A DNA stretch of 64,000 nt from Bradyrhizobium sp. CIAT3101 (lineage in GTDB: Bacteria; Pseudomonadota; Alphaproteobacteria; Rhizobiales; Xanthobacteraceae), in NCBI RefSeq assembly GCF_029714945.1, contig NZ_CP121634.1, positions 4,981,001-5,045,000 on the forward strand. Reading direction: 5' to 3'. Numbering within the stretch: the stretch's first letter is position 1; each line of letters opens with the position of its first letter. A program made the translations under genes and the position numbers. The notes below the pieces were generated by a model that did not search any database, was not told the origin of the DNA, and saw nothing but the letters and a program-made list of their open reading frames with translations. Positions 53,494-61,628 of the stretch are shown in pieces.

Positions 53494-54330
53494 ATGACCA
53501 AAGTTCTCCGTATCGCGGCCTTCTCCGACGGCAACACTGGCGGCAATCCCGCCGGTGTCTGGATCGGCGAGGTGTTGCCGGATGCAGCGGCGATGCAGGC
53601 AATCGCAGCCGAGGTCGGCTTTTCGGAGACGGCCTTTGCCGCACCCGAGGGCGAGGCATGGCGCGTGCGCTACTTTTCGCCGGCGATGGAGGTGCCGTTC
53701 TGCGGCCACGCCACCATCGCGCTCGGTGCGGCGCTTGCGCATCGCTACGGCGATCGCAGCTTTGGGCTGCATCTGAACGATGCCGACATTTCCGTCTCGG
53801 GGCAGCGCGACGGCACCACCATCGCAGCCGCGCTGCAGTCGCCGCCGACACGCAGCACGCCGCTCGATGCGTCGCTGCGGGATGCGTTGCTGGATCTGTT
53901 CGGTTACGCCAGCGGCGATCTCGACCAGAAACTGAGCCCTGCGAAAATTCACGGCGGCGCCGATCATGCCCTGCTGGCGTTGCGATCGCGCGAGGCGCTC
54001 GCGCGCATGAATTATGAGTTCGAACGGGGCCGCGCGCTGATGGAGCAAGCGGGCCTGGTCACCATCGCCCTGGTGACGGTGGAAACGCCGCGGCTGTTTC
54101 ATGTTCGCAATGCCTTTGCCGCCGGCGGCGTGGTCGAGGATCCCGCGACGGGTGCGGCCGCCGCAGCGTTCGCAGGTTATCTGCGCGACATCGGCTGGCC
54201 GCACGGCGGCGCCATCGACATCGTCCAGGGCGAAGACATGGGCGCGCGCTCGCTGATCCGCGCGGAGATCGGCGCGGCCAAGGGCAGCTCGATCCGGGTG
54301 TCGGGCACGGCGCGGTTCATGGAGGGGTAG
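53494..54330 (+). CDS. PhzF-family isomerase/epimerase-like protein
   Basis: This 278-residue protein has the two-domain DapF-like fold of the PhzF family: FSDGNTGGNPAGVW with NPAG near the N-terminus, AEVGFSETAFA with the catalytic Glu in SETAF, FCGHATIALGAAL, and the second-domain DPATGAAAAAFAGYL. PhzF acts in phenazine synthesis; most paralogues have unknown substrates. The ATG at 53494 has AGGATC upstream. No phenazine genes are nearby, so the role is open. Confidence 0.87.
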   Translation: MTKVLRIAAFSDGNTGGNPAGVWIGEVLPDAAAMQAIAAEVGFSETAFAAPEGEAWRVRYFSPAMEVPFCGHATIALGAALAHRYGDRSFGLHLNDADISVSGQRDGTTIAAALQSPPTRSTPLDASLRDALLDLFGYASGDLDQKLSPAKIHGGADHALLALRSREALARMNYEFERGRALMEQAGLVTIALVTVETPRLFHVRNAFAAGGVVEDPATGAAAAAFAGYLRDIGWPHGGAIDIVQGEDMGARSLIRAEIGAAKGSSIRVSGTARFMEG

Positions 54331-54344
54331 TGCGTCGGGGTGCA

Positions 54345-54470
54345 GCCCTCAACCATCGCAGCTGCCCACCCTGCCATGATGCACCTGTTTTGCCCGACGG
54401 GTCAAATGTTATTCCGATTCGCCGAAATTCAAAACCCGCGAGCATTTCTACTGTGCATGGGGTTGTTTTC
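54345..54470. repeat. Possible Bradyrhizobium intergenic repeat
   Basis: The stretch with CACCTGTTTTGCCCGACGGG, TCAAAACCCGCGAGCATTTC-like sequence and GTGCATGGGGTTGTTTTCG resembles a sequence I recall from many Bradyrhizobium intergenic regions. Nothing within this window repeats it, so it rests on memory only. Confidence 0.3.
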
Positions 54471-54477
54471 GTTAAAA

Positions 54478-54491
54478 TTGATCTGCATCAA
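54478..54491 (+). promoter_or_regulatory. FNR/FixK-type binding site, perfect palindrome
   Basis: TTGATCTGCATCAA is an exact TTGAT-N4-ATCAA palindrome, the consensus of FNR, FnrN and FixK activators. Its centre is 45 bp before the PhnA/YjdM ATG. If it sat at -41.5, transcription would begin near 54526, only a few bases before the start codon. It suggests activation under low oxygen. Confidence 0.7.
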
Positions 54492-54529
54492 GACCGCCGA
54501 GGCGTTTCCCTTCCAGGATCGAGACCAGC

Positions 54530-54880
54530 ATGAATGATTCCACACATTGTCCCACCTGCCAGTCGGAGCACGCCTATCAGGATCGCGATCTCTGGATCTG
54601 CCCGGAGTGCGGTCATGAATGGAGCGCCGCGGCGGGTGCGGAAGCGGCTGCACCTGATGAAGGCGGCGTGCGCGACGCCCATGGCAATGCGCTCAGCGAT
54701 GGCGACAGCGTCATCGTGATGAAGGACCTCAAGGTCAAGGGCTCGTCCTCGGTCGTCAAGGGCGGCACCAAGGTCCGCAACATCCGTCTCCAGGACGCCA
54801 CCGACGGCCACAACATCGCCTGCAAGATCGACGGCATCGGCGCCATGAACCTGAAGTCGGAGTTCGTAAGGAAGGCCTAA
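54530..54880 (+). CDS. yjdM: Zinc-ribbon PhnA/YjdM-family protein
   Basis: This 116-residue protein has an N-terminal zinc ribbon (CPTC at 7-10 and CPEC at 24-27) and a C-terminal SH3-like domain, [29 protein letters not shown]. This is the YjdM (formerly PhnA) family, of unknown biochemical role, despite its old link to phosphonates. Its start is 38 bp after a perfect FNR/FixK box, so microaerobic induction is likely. Confidence 0.88.
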   Translation: MNDSTHCPTCQSEHAYQDRDLWICPECGHEWSAAAGAEAAAPDEGGVRDAHGNALSDGDSVIVMKDLKVKGSSSVVKGGTKVRNIRLQDATDGHNIACKIDGIGAMNLKSEFVRKA

Positions 54881-55013
54881 CCCGCCCCACCGCTCGGCAA
54901 CGCGTCATACCCCTGCGCGCTGAACGCACACCGCGATAGGCGAACCCACCCGATGCAGCTAGGATGACACGCAAGGGCACGCAGCCCGGCTGCATCATGA
55001 GGGGGTTCCGTCC

Positions 55014-55256
55014 ATGTCGAAGAAGCCGTCACTCGACCACGACTATCATCCGAAAAAGGATCGGCTCGAGATCACGATCAAGCACTACGCCCTGGACAAG
55101 AAGTCCGATCGCGAGGGGCTGATCAAGCACATCCTGCACCGGCTCGAGAAGTCACCGGCGCTGGCGAAGGCGACCGTCAAAAAAGCAAAGAAGAAGCCCG
55201 GCAAGCTGCCGAAATCCCCGGTCAAGGGATCGCGGCTGGTCCAGGTCGGCGATTAG
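55014..55256 (+). CDS. Small basic protein, function unknown
   Basis: This 80-residue Lys-rich protein (SLDHDYHPKKDRLEITIKHY, AKATVKKAKKKPGKLPKSP) starts at an ATG with GAGGGGG about eight bases upstream. It has no membrane segment. It resembles small basic nucleic-acid-binding or ribosome-associated proteins in composition only. No family recognised. Confidence 0.6.
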   Translation: MSKKPSLDHDYHPKKDRLEITIKHYALDKKSDREGLIKHILHRLEKSPALAKATVKKAKKKPGKLPKSPVKGSRLVQVGD

Positions 55257-55353
55257 AGTAGCTTCGCACGCGCGGCCTTGTGAGGCGCTTCACAAGCGCC
55301 GCACCTCCCCTGTGGTAACTTGCCGCATACTTTACAACCATAGGGAGGTCGTC

Positions 55354-55641
55354 ATGCATTTCCGTCAGTTCATCCTGGCCGCGTCGCTCGTCGTGGCCCC
55401 GATCGCGTTCGTCGGCAGCGCACCGGCGAACGCGGCACAGACCTGTCGCTGCACCGACATCGTCTTCCCGAGCGGCGCCTGCTCCCGCTATGGCAACTGC
55501 ACCACGCTCGAAATGGTCGTCCCCGGCGGCGAGCCCAAGCCGATCCGCAGCCTGAAGGCATGCCCGGCGAAATCCCAACTGCTGGTCTGCGATTTCAACA
55601 GCTGCACCGTCACCTGCAGCCCGCCGGCGAAGAGCGGCTAG
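55354..55641 (+). CDS. Small exported cysteine-rich protein
   Basis: This 95-residue protein starts at an ATG with TAGGGAGG upstream and has a signal peptide (cut near PANA-AQ, about residue 28). The mature part has eight cysteines (TCRCTDIVFPSGACSRYGNC..., KACPAKSQLLVCDFNSCTVTCSP). It is likely disulfide-bonded in the periplasm or outside the cell. I recognise no family. Confidence 0.7.
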   Translation: MHFRQFILAASLVVAPIAFVGSAPANAAQTCRCTDIVFPSGACSRYGNCTTLEMVVPGGEPKPIRSLKACPAKSQLLVCDFNSCTVTCSPPAKSG

Positions 55642-55818
55642 TCGCGGCGCCCTCTATCTCTCCCGTGACGCGAGATGGAATTCGCAAGCACCGGCGCGAG
55701 CCCTGCAGCCGCGCCGGCGAATGCCGTTTGCTTGCCGGTGTGTCAAATTCACTACATTCGGCCGAGACAACTTGAGGTATTTTCGCAGGTGTTTTGATCC
55801 GGAAGTTGGAATTGCCTC

Positions 55819-56667
55819 ATGAAAAGACTGACGCTCGCGGCGGGCCTGACAATCATTGGACTGACCGGCGCCCAGGCGGCCGATCTGGCTGCCCGGCCCT
55901 ATGTCAAGGCTCCGCCGATCGCTGCGGTCTACGACTGGACCGGATTCTATGTTGGCGGCAATGTCGGTTATGGCTGGGGTGAAAATACTGATCCCCGTCT
56001 CAGCCTCGTCAATCCCGGCAACGCAGGAAACATCACGACGTTTCTGACCACCGGCTTTCCGGGCTTCGTCAGCGGAAATCAATTCCCGAACCTCAACCCG
56101 AATGGCGTGTTTGGCGGGCTTCAGTTCGGTTACGACAAGCAGTTCGGCCAATGGGTGGTCGGCGCCGTCACGGACATTCAAGCCGCGGATTTTCGCGCCA
56201 GTCGCCTGGTGACGACTTCGGCGGTGACCACGGCCGCGAACGCCGACGAAAGCCTGTCGGCCAAGATCAACTGGTTCGGCACCTTGCGCGGAAAGGTCGG
56301 CTACGCCGCCAATGATTGGCTGTTCTACGGCACCGGCGGCCTTGCCTACGGCCGGACGGAAAGCAGCATTGGATTTGCGTGTACCCCGGGCGGCGTTGCT
56401 TGCGCCGGCATCAATTTCGTCGGGAGCGCTGCCGAGACCCGCGTGGGCTGGAGCGCCGGTGCGGGCGTCTCGAAAGCCTTCGGAAACTGGAACGTCGGGC
56501 TCGAGTACCTTCATGTCGATCTCGGGCGCTCGTCGGTCACGGCCGTCGATACGACGGGCCTCGCGCCCACGACGACGATCACGCAAGGCCAGCGCTTTGT
56601 CGTCGACACGGCACGTCTGACGCTCAACTACAAGTTCGGCAGCACGCCGCTCGTCGCCAAATACTGA
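55819..56667 (+). CDS. Outer-membrane beta-barrel protein, Omp25/Omp31-like
   Basis: This 282-residue protein has a signal peptide (MKRLTLAAGLTIIGLTGAQA) and an eight-stranded barrel pattern typical of rhizobial Omp25/RopB proteins: DWTGFYVGGNVGYGWG near the N-terminus, FGGLQFGYDKQFGQWVVGAVTDIQ, WFGTLRGKVGYAANDWLFYGTGGLAYG, and a final strand ARLTLNYKFG with C-terminal Tyr. It would be a structural outer-membrane protein of modest pore size. The start at 55819 begins the signal peptide. Confidence 0.9.
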   Translation: MKRLTLAAGLTIIGLTGAQAADLAARPYVKAPPIAAVYDWTGFYVGGNVGYGWGENTDPRLSLVNPGNAGNITTFLTTGFPGFVSGNQFPNLNPNGVFGGLQFGYDKQFGQWVVGAVTDIQAADFRASRLVTTSAVTTAANADESLSAKINWFGTLRGKVGYAANDWLFYGTGGLAYGRTESSIGFACTPGGVACAGINFVGSAAETRVGWSAGAGVSKAFGNWNVGLEYLHVDLGRSSVTAVDTTGLAPTTTITQGQRFVVDTARLTLNYKFGSTPLVAKY

Positions 56668-56679
56668 GCTGGCCGCGCC

Positions 56680-57600
56680 TCAGCTCTGTCGCTGCGCCAG
56701 ATAGAACCCGCACAGCACCGTGACGAGCCCGGCGGCCTGCAGCGCCGTCGGCGGCTCGCCGAGCAGCAGCCATCCGGTGAGCAGCGTCAGCGCCGGCACA
56801 CAGGCCGGAAACACCGCCGCGCGCGCGACACCGAGGCGCTGCACCGAGACCGCAAACAGATAGAGCGCGGCAGGACCGGCGAGCACGCCCTGCGCCAGCG
56901 CCTGGATCGCATTCTCGGTGATGCCGATCGCGGCGACGTGGGCGAGACCGACGGTCGCGATGTAGATCGGCAGCAGCAGCAGCGACAGCACGTTGATGAC
57001 GAGCGCGGCCGACACCGCCGAAACGCGCCAGTGGCGCAGCAGCGCGCCGAAGCCGGCGAACATCAGGCCGGTCAGCACGAAGATCAGATCGCCCTGCACG
57101 CCGTCGATGCCGATATGGCCGATCGATTCCGCGCCGATCACGCCGAGCCCGCCGACGATCACGATCGCACCGGCCAATCGCGAGGCGGAGATCCGCTCCT
57201 TCAGGAACAGCGCAGCCAGCAACAGGCCACCGAGCGTCGCGCAGGACGGCTGGATCACGCTGCCATGGCCGAGCGGCACGAACAGGAACCCGGTGTAGGA
57301 GATCAGCGACATCACGGGGCCGCCGAGCACCATCAGCGCAAGCCCCCTCGCCCAGCCGATGCCGCAGAGATCGGAGACGCCGGCGCGCAGCACCAGCGGC
57401 AGGAAGGCGATGCCCGACCAGACGTAGCGATGCACCAGGAGATCGACCGGCGTGAAGCCGACCTTCAGCCCGTGCCGCGTGCCGGCAAAGCCGAGCGCCC
57501 AGAACAGCGCAGCCGACAGCCCGCAGACGACGCCGATTAGCGCTTGCGTCGCATCGTTCGTTTGAGTGAGAGCGTCAGCGCCGCTCGTTCGCTGATCCAT
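56680..57600 (-). CDS. EamA/DMT-family transporter
   Basis: This 306-residue inner-membrane protein has ten predicted helices in two EamA repeats (about 22-150 and 165-300). Examples are VVCGLSAALFWALGFAGTRHG at the start of repeat one and a second repeat ending LLGEPPTALQAAGLVTVLCGFYLA. The family exports or imports small metabolites; the substrate is unknown. It is unrelated by close sequence to the other EamA gene at 39005. It is convergent with the porin gene, 12 bp apart. Confidence 0.87.
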   Translation of the reverse strand: MDQRTSGADALTQTNDATQALIGVVCGLSAALFWALGFAGTRHGLKVGFTPVDLLVHRYVWSGIAFLPLVLRAGVSDLCGIGWARGLALMVLGGPVMSLISYTGFLFVPLGHGSVIQPSCATLGGLLLAALFLKERISASRLAGAIVIVGGLGVIGAESIGHIGIDGVQGDLIFVLTGLMFAGFGALLRHWRVSAVSAALVINVLSLLLLPIYIATVGLAHVAAIGITENAIQALAQGVLAGPAALYLFAVSVQRLGVARAAVFPACVPALTLLTGWLLLGEPPTALQAAGLVTVLCGFYLAQRQS

Positions 57601-57673
57601 GGGCCCAAGCCTTATGTCAGTGCGCCGATCGGCTCAACCCACGCGGCTGCAGGGCTGGCACGCGGTGATCCAA

Positions 57674-58093
57674 TCATCGTGCCTCCTCGCCGAAGACCAT
57701 GCGCCATCCCTTGCGCGTATCCATGTATTCCCTGACCTCGCGGATGCGATTGCCGGCCACCGTGAACACGAAGCAGTAGTCGTTCTCGTAAGCCTTGCCA
57801 CCGGCGAGCGTCGCACGCATCCGTTCCTCCACGATGACGGTGTCACCGTCGGCATAGACGCCGCGAAAGGCGATATCGATCCCGGAGAACATCTTGTGCA
57901 TCTCCTGCGCGATGAAGCGCGCGATCTGCTCGGCGCCGACCATGTGGTCGGTGTGGTCGAGCGCGACGGCCGTGGCGTTGCCCTTTGGCGCGATCCACTC
58001 GGCATCCTCCGTGAACAGCGCCGCGATGCGCTCGATGTCGCGCGACGAAAAGGTTTTCCAGGCGGCGATCACGATGTCCTTCGGGCTGGTCAC
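57674..58093 (-). CDS. SnoaL/NTF2-like protein
   Basis: This 139-residue protein starts at a GTG (VTSPKDIVIAAWKTF) with GGGAGC upstream. It has the NTF2-like fold pattern: AWKTFSSRDIERIAALFTEDAEWIAPKGN, then FRGVYADGDTVIVEERMRATLAGG and FTVAGNRIREVREYMDTRKG. The family includes small hydrolases, isomerases and ligand-binding proteins; no active-site motif fixes the role. The open frame extends upstream to an ATG at 58180 with atypical Arg-rich residues; I favour the GTG. Confidence 0.75.
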   Translation of the reverse strand: MTSPKDIVIAAWKTFSSRDIERIAALFTEDAEWIAPKGNATAVALDHTDHMVGAEQIARFIAQEMHKMFSGIDIAFRGVYADGDTVIVEERMRATLAGGKAYENDYCFVFTVAGNRIREVREYMDTRKGWRMVFGEEAR

Positions 58094-58206
58094 GGCGCGC
58101 TCCCTCGCTTGCGTTGATGTGAGGATGCGCCTTCTAGGCCGCGAGAAGGTCCGCGGCTCGCCACAATCGGACTCGGTCATCCCGCGGCACTTTCGTCAGC
58201 GCCGGC

Positions 58207-58788
58207 ATGCGCTATCATCCATCGATGCTGAGCTTCGAGACCTGCAACGCCGCGCGGCTGCGCCGCGATCCCCGCTATGACGGCCGGTTCTTCACGGCGG
58301 TGAAGACAACGGGGATCTATTGCCGGCCGGTCTGCCCCGCCAAGCATCCGTTGACGCGCAACGTGGCCTACTACCCGACCGCAGCGGCGGCGGAGGCTGC
58401 CGGCTTTCGGCCCTGCCTGCGTTGCCGTCCCGAGACCGCGCCGTTCTGTCCGGCCTGGAACGGCACGCGTTCGACGGTCGCGCGCGCCATGAAGCTCATC
58501 GACGAAGGTGCGCTCGACGCGGCCTCGGTGGTGACGCTTGCGACGCGGCTCGGCATCTCATCGCGTCATCTGGCGCGGCTGTTCGAGCGCCACGTCGGCG
58601 CGACGCCACAGCAGCTTGCCAAGACGCTTCGCGTCCAGCGCGCCAAGCGCCTGCTCGATGCGGGCGAGCACACCATGACGGACATCGCGTTTCAGTCCGG
58701 CTTCGGCAGCCTGCGGCGCTTCAACGCCGCCTTCGCCGAGCTCTATGGCCGTTCGCCATCAAGCTTGCGCGCAGTACGGAGAGTGTGA
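58207..58788 (+). CDS. Ada metal-binding domain plus AraC helix-turn-helix (AdaA-like), lacking repair domains
   Basis: This 193-residue protein has the Ada N-terminal zinc domain (Cys39, Cys43, Cys70, Cys73 in YCRPVCPA and CLRCRP), whose Cys accepts methyl groups from phosphotriesters. An AraC-type helix-turn-helix follows (about 100-185; LATRLGISSRHLARLFERHVGATP). The O6-methylguanine methyltransferase and AlkA parts of E. coli Ada are absent, so it resembles Bacillus AdaA: a methylation sensor and regulator. No ada-linked alkA or ogt gene is adjacent. The frame starts at 58207; the ATG at 58225 is an alternative. Confidence 0.87.
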   Translation: MRYHPSMLSFETCNAARLRRDPRYDGRFFTAVKTTGIYCRPVCPAKHPLTRNVAYYPTAAAAEAAGFRPCLRCRPETAPFCPAWNGTRSTVARAMKLIDEGALDAASVVTLATRLGISSRHLARLFERHVGATPQQLAKTLRVQRAKRLLDAGEHTMTDIAFQSGFGSLRRFNAAFAELYGRSPSSLRAVRRV

Positions 58789-58792
58789 TCGC

Positions 58793-58939
58793 TCAGAAGA
58801 AGCCGGGGCTGAGATCGAGGCCATAAGTCAGGCTCAGCACGAACACGAACAGCGCGGCGGCTGCGAACATCGCGACGTGCCGGACGATGAATTCGCGCGG
58901 CGAATTGGCGACAACAACGGCTTTCTGCGCAACAGGCAT
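58793..58939 (-). CDS. Small single-pass membrane protein
   Basis: A 48-residue frame from the ATG at 58937-58939 (MPVAQKAVVVANSPREFIVRH) has GGAG upstream and ends in one hydrophobic helix (VAMFAAAALFVFVLSLTYGLDL). Bradyrhizobium genomes hold many such short membrane proteins of unknown function. It is convergent with the AdaA-like gene, 4 bp apart. Confidence 0.55.
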   Translation of the reverse strand: MPVAQKAVVVANSPREFIVRHVAMFAAAALFVFVLSLTYGLDLSPGFF

Positions 58940-59265
58940 GACGGACTCCATTATGAAAAACGATTCTTGGCCGCCAATATGCGGCGTCCGCATCAAGCGC
59001 CGCGATCTGCAAAACAAGTATTAAGGAGATCACACTCGTTTTGAACGCCGGTACACAAGTCGCGCGTTGCGAGGAATTTTTCTGCCGAAAGATTCTCAGT
59101 CAGCGCATCAACGCACTGCATGAGATGGAACGCGCCTACGGTGAGCAATCACTTCATCGCGACGACATGCATTACAGCCGCGAACAAAAAAATGGCCGGG
59201 ACTAGCCCGGCCATGACGTCGTGAAGGTTCTGTCACCAGCCTCTCGGCCGGGTGCAATGTCGGTC
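58940..59265. other. Intergenic region
   Basis: About 325 bp with no supported gene. It contains the minus-strand terminator at 59186-59214 and otherwise unremarkable sequence. Confidence 0.4.
59186..59214 (-). terminator. Rho-independent terminator of the small exported protein gene
   Basis: On the minus strand ATGGCCGGG and CCCGGCCAT (59192-59200 with 59206-59214) form a perfect 9-bp stem around a 5-base loop. T7 (59186-59192) follows. It lies 52 bp past the stop at 59266. Confidence 0.92.
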
Positions 59266-59514
59266 TTACCGGGCGGAACCCACGGTCGCAGTCTTCAGCT
59301 TGCGCGGCGTCAGCACCGCGGCCTGAAGCGCCGTCACGCTGGTGGCGGGCGCCGTCACCTGCTGCTCGACATGGGCGGCGCCGAGCACGCGAACCTGCAC
59401 GGGCGAGGCCGGAATGCCGTTGGCCTCATAGGCCGGCAGCTCGGCGGCGAAGGTGGCAGTCGTGCCCGCAAGAGCGAGGACAGCGGCTGCGATCGACAAA
59501 GTCTTCTTGTTCAT
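59266..59514 (-). CDS. Small exported protein of unknown function
   Basis: This 82-residue protein starts at the ATG at 59512-59514 with TTTGGAGC upstream and has a signal peptide (MNKKTLSIAAAVLALAGTTA, cut near TFAAE). The mature part is short, with AANGIPASPVQVRVLGAAHVEQ-like content. No domain recognised. A motif resembling one upstream of the 29660 regulator lies about 50 bp upstream (59562-59578). Confidence 0.68.
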   Translation of the reverse strand: MNKKTLSIAAAVLALAGTTATFAAELPAYEANGIPASPVQVRVLGAAHVEQQVTAPATSVTALQAAVLTPRKLKTATVGSAR

Positions 59515-59561
59515 GGTGATGCTCCAAAGAGAAGTTCGGAGCACATGTAAGGCTGATTTGC

Positions 59562-59578
59562 TGCATTGCGACATGCAT
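59562..59578. promoter_or_regulatory. Palindromic motif shared with the 29.5-kb regulator promoter
   Basis: TGCATTGCGACATGCAT matches 29553-29569 (TGCATTGCGACGTGCAT) at 16 of 17 positions. It lies 48 bp upstream of the small exported protein start. Function inferred only from recurrence. Confidence 0.35.
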
Positions 59579-59721
59579 TGCTGCAACGCAATATCGCGCG
59601 TCGCGCATGGCGATATGTTTAACGCGCCGGACGCCTTGGGCGAATCGCCTCGCTGCGAGGGCTTATACGGAAGTAATACTGGATTGCTTCGCTTAGCCCG
59701 CAAAAGGGAGGCGACAACGCC

Positions 59722-59898
59722 TTATTTCAAGGCAGTCGCCAATGCTTGCAATTTTGCGACGAGATTGGTGCCGAGCGCATAAATGACTTCAATGATCGCG
59801 AGCGCAATGCCCGCTGCAATCAGGCCGTATTCGATCGCTGTGGCACCTGATTCATCGGCCACGAATTCAGCCAACAAGCATTTCAATTTCACAAGCAT
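59722..59898 (-). CDS. Orphan Flp-type pilin
   Basis: This 58-residue protein has the class III prepilin form: a short basic leader and GATAIEYGLIAAGIALAI with the Gly-Ala-Thr-Ala-Ile-Glu peptidase/processing motif, and one hydrophobic helix ending in ALGTNLVAKLQALATALK. Flp pilins make Tad pili for surface attachment. There is no tad/cpa locus in this window, so it may work with a distant one. I chose the ATG at 59896-59898 over an upstream one. Confidence 0.85.
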   Translation of the reverse strand: MLVKLKCLLAEFVADESGATAIEYGLIAAGIALAIIEVIYALGTNLVAKLQALATALK

Positions 59899-60198
59899 AT
59901 CCTTCCCAGATCTGCCGGACGTTGCCGGCACGCGAGCAATGCAGCATCACAATCCAAGATTGAGTAAATCTGGATAATTCAATTTGATCGGCATTCGGGG
60001 CCGATTTTGCCTGTTCCTCCCACTGTAAAGCTGCTGGAACCGCGCGGGAACCAAAGTTGCAATCGGGCAACACTCGCGCGAAAAGCCCTTTCCAGGGGTT
60101 TTGCGCCATTGCACCGCCACATCGTCCCTCGAACAATTGACGCGCCGCGTGCTTGGCTGTGCAATCTGGTTCGCTCACGAACCTTGGAGGCAGGGATC

Positions 60199-61620
60199 AT
60201 GAATGATCGGCGGTCTCTTCTTGTGGCGGTCTCGTGCCCCTCGGCCGTGATGGTCGGCTGGCTGGCGCTGTCCCTCTCCGCCTATGCCCCTGCTTTGATC
60301 GAGAACAGCGGCGCCAATGCAGCCGCCGTCTCCCGCGCCAAAGATCTCACCCGTATCGAACTTGCCGACATCCCGCGCGCGGCGACGATCGATGATGGCA
60401 TCGCGCTGACCGCCGACATCGCCGCCGCCGCGGCTGCTACACCCAGCGTGGCGCTGGTCGAAGCAACTCCGCCCGAGACGCCCGCCCCCGCCGTCCAGCT
60501 CGCCTCGGCCGATCCGACCGACATCGTGCCTGCGGCTTCGCCCGCGCCTCAGGTCGCACCTGAGCCCGCGGCCGCCGCCAGCGAGGCTGCCGCTGTCATC
60601 AGCGAAGCCGCTCCCGTCGCCGGCGAGGCCAAAGCTGAAGTTGATACCAAGGCTGAAGTTGAGGCCAAGGCCAAGGCTGAAGAGACCAAGGCTGCGGACA
60701 AGGCTGAAGTTGAGCCCGCGCCCGCGCCCAACATCAAGCTTGCATCCGCCGATCCCGGTGATGTCGTGCCGCAGGAAACGCTGTCGCCCGCGGCGATCGC
60801 GAGCGGGCCCGTCACCGAAAGCAAGTCGTCGCCGCCGGCCGATACGGTGGCCGTGCTCGATGAATGCTTCGCGATGGATGCCTGCATCGACCGCTATCTC
60901 TGGGCGCTTTATCAGCGCACGCCAAAGGAAGACTCGATCAAGGTCGAGGACCGCCGCGCCGTCACCATCAAGCGCAGGGGCAAGATGGTCACGGTGATGC
61001 GCAGCTTCACGAAACTCGTCGACGAGGATTTTGCCTGGAAGGATCCGAAGGCGGCCGACCGCGCCAAGATGGCGCTGATGGATTACGTCATCGGCGGCAT
61101 GGACAAGAGCTTCAAGCAGAAGCTGTTTCGCATGCTGCTCGCGGCCGAAGCCGCCGGCCTCTCGCCGGGGATCACCAGCGCGTTCCGTGACGATTATCGT
61201 CAGGAGATTGCAAGCGGCCTGAAGGCAGCCTCCAACCGCTCCTATCACGGCGGCAGTCTTCGCGGCGGCTACGGTCACGGCATGGCGGCCGACATCGTCT
61301 CGACCGCGGGCAACAACCGCGCGCAGCGCTGGGTCTCGACCGAAGTGTTGTGGAAGTGGGTGGATGCCAACGGCAAGGCGCTCGGCATCGGCCGGCCCTA
61401 TCTCGGTCGCGATCCGCCGCATGTCGGCCCGATCGACGGTCAGGAATATATCTCGAAGCGCGGCGGTTCGACCGACCGCAAGGAAGCCGCCAACACCCGA
61501 TCGAAGAAAGCGCGCGCGGTGGCCAGCGCGAGGCCGCCGAAGTCCCAGGCCGCGCGGGAGCAGAAGAGCTCGGCAAGATCGCAGAAGTCGGCACAGTCCG
61601 CCGCGAAGCGAACGACGTGA
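60199..61620 (+). CDS. Membrane-anchored M15-like (VanY-type) peptidase with repeat linker
   Basis: This 473-residue protein starts at the ATG at 60199 (GGAGG upstream), with one N-terminal TM or signal (about 8-28). A long Ala/Pro/Glu-rich linker (about 50-200) contains two copies of LASADP-D-VP (VQLASADPTDIVP and IKLASADPGDVVP). A C-terminal domain (about 250-420) carries SYHGGSLRGGYGHGMAADIVS and DPPHVGP, the His/Asp/His zinc set of M15/D-Ala-D-Ala carboxypeptidases. It probably trims peptidoglycan. The tail (430-473) is basic. Confidence 0.75.
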   Translation: MNDRRSLLVAVSCPSAVMVGWLALSLSAYAPALIENSGANAAAVSRAKDLTRIELADIPRAATIDDGIALTADIAAAAAATPSVALVEATPPETPAPAVQLASADPTDIVPAASPAPQVAPEPAAAASEAAAVISEAAPVAGEAKAEVDTKAEVEAKAKAEETKAADKAEVEPAPAPNIKLASADPGDVVPQETLSPAAIASGPVTESKSSPPADTVAVLDECFAMDACIDRYLWALYQRTPKEDSIKVEDRRAVTIKRRGKMVTVMRSFTKLVDEDFAWKDPKAADRAKMALMDYVIGGMDKSFKQKLFRMLLAAEAAGLSPGITSAFRDDYRQEIASGLKAASNRSYHGGSLRGGYGHGMAADIVSTAGNNRAQRWVSTEVLWKWVDANGKALGIGRPYLGRDPPHVGPIDGQEYISKRGGSTDRKEAANTRSKKARAVASARPPKSQAAREQKSSARSQKSAQSAAKRTT

Positions 61621-61628
61621 GCGGTCGC

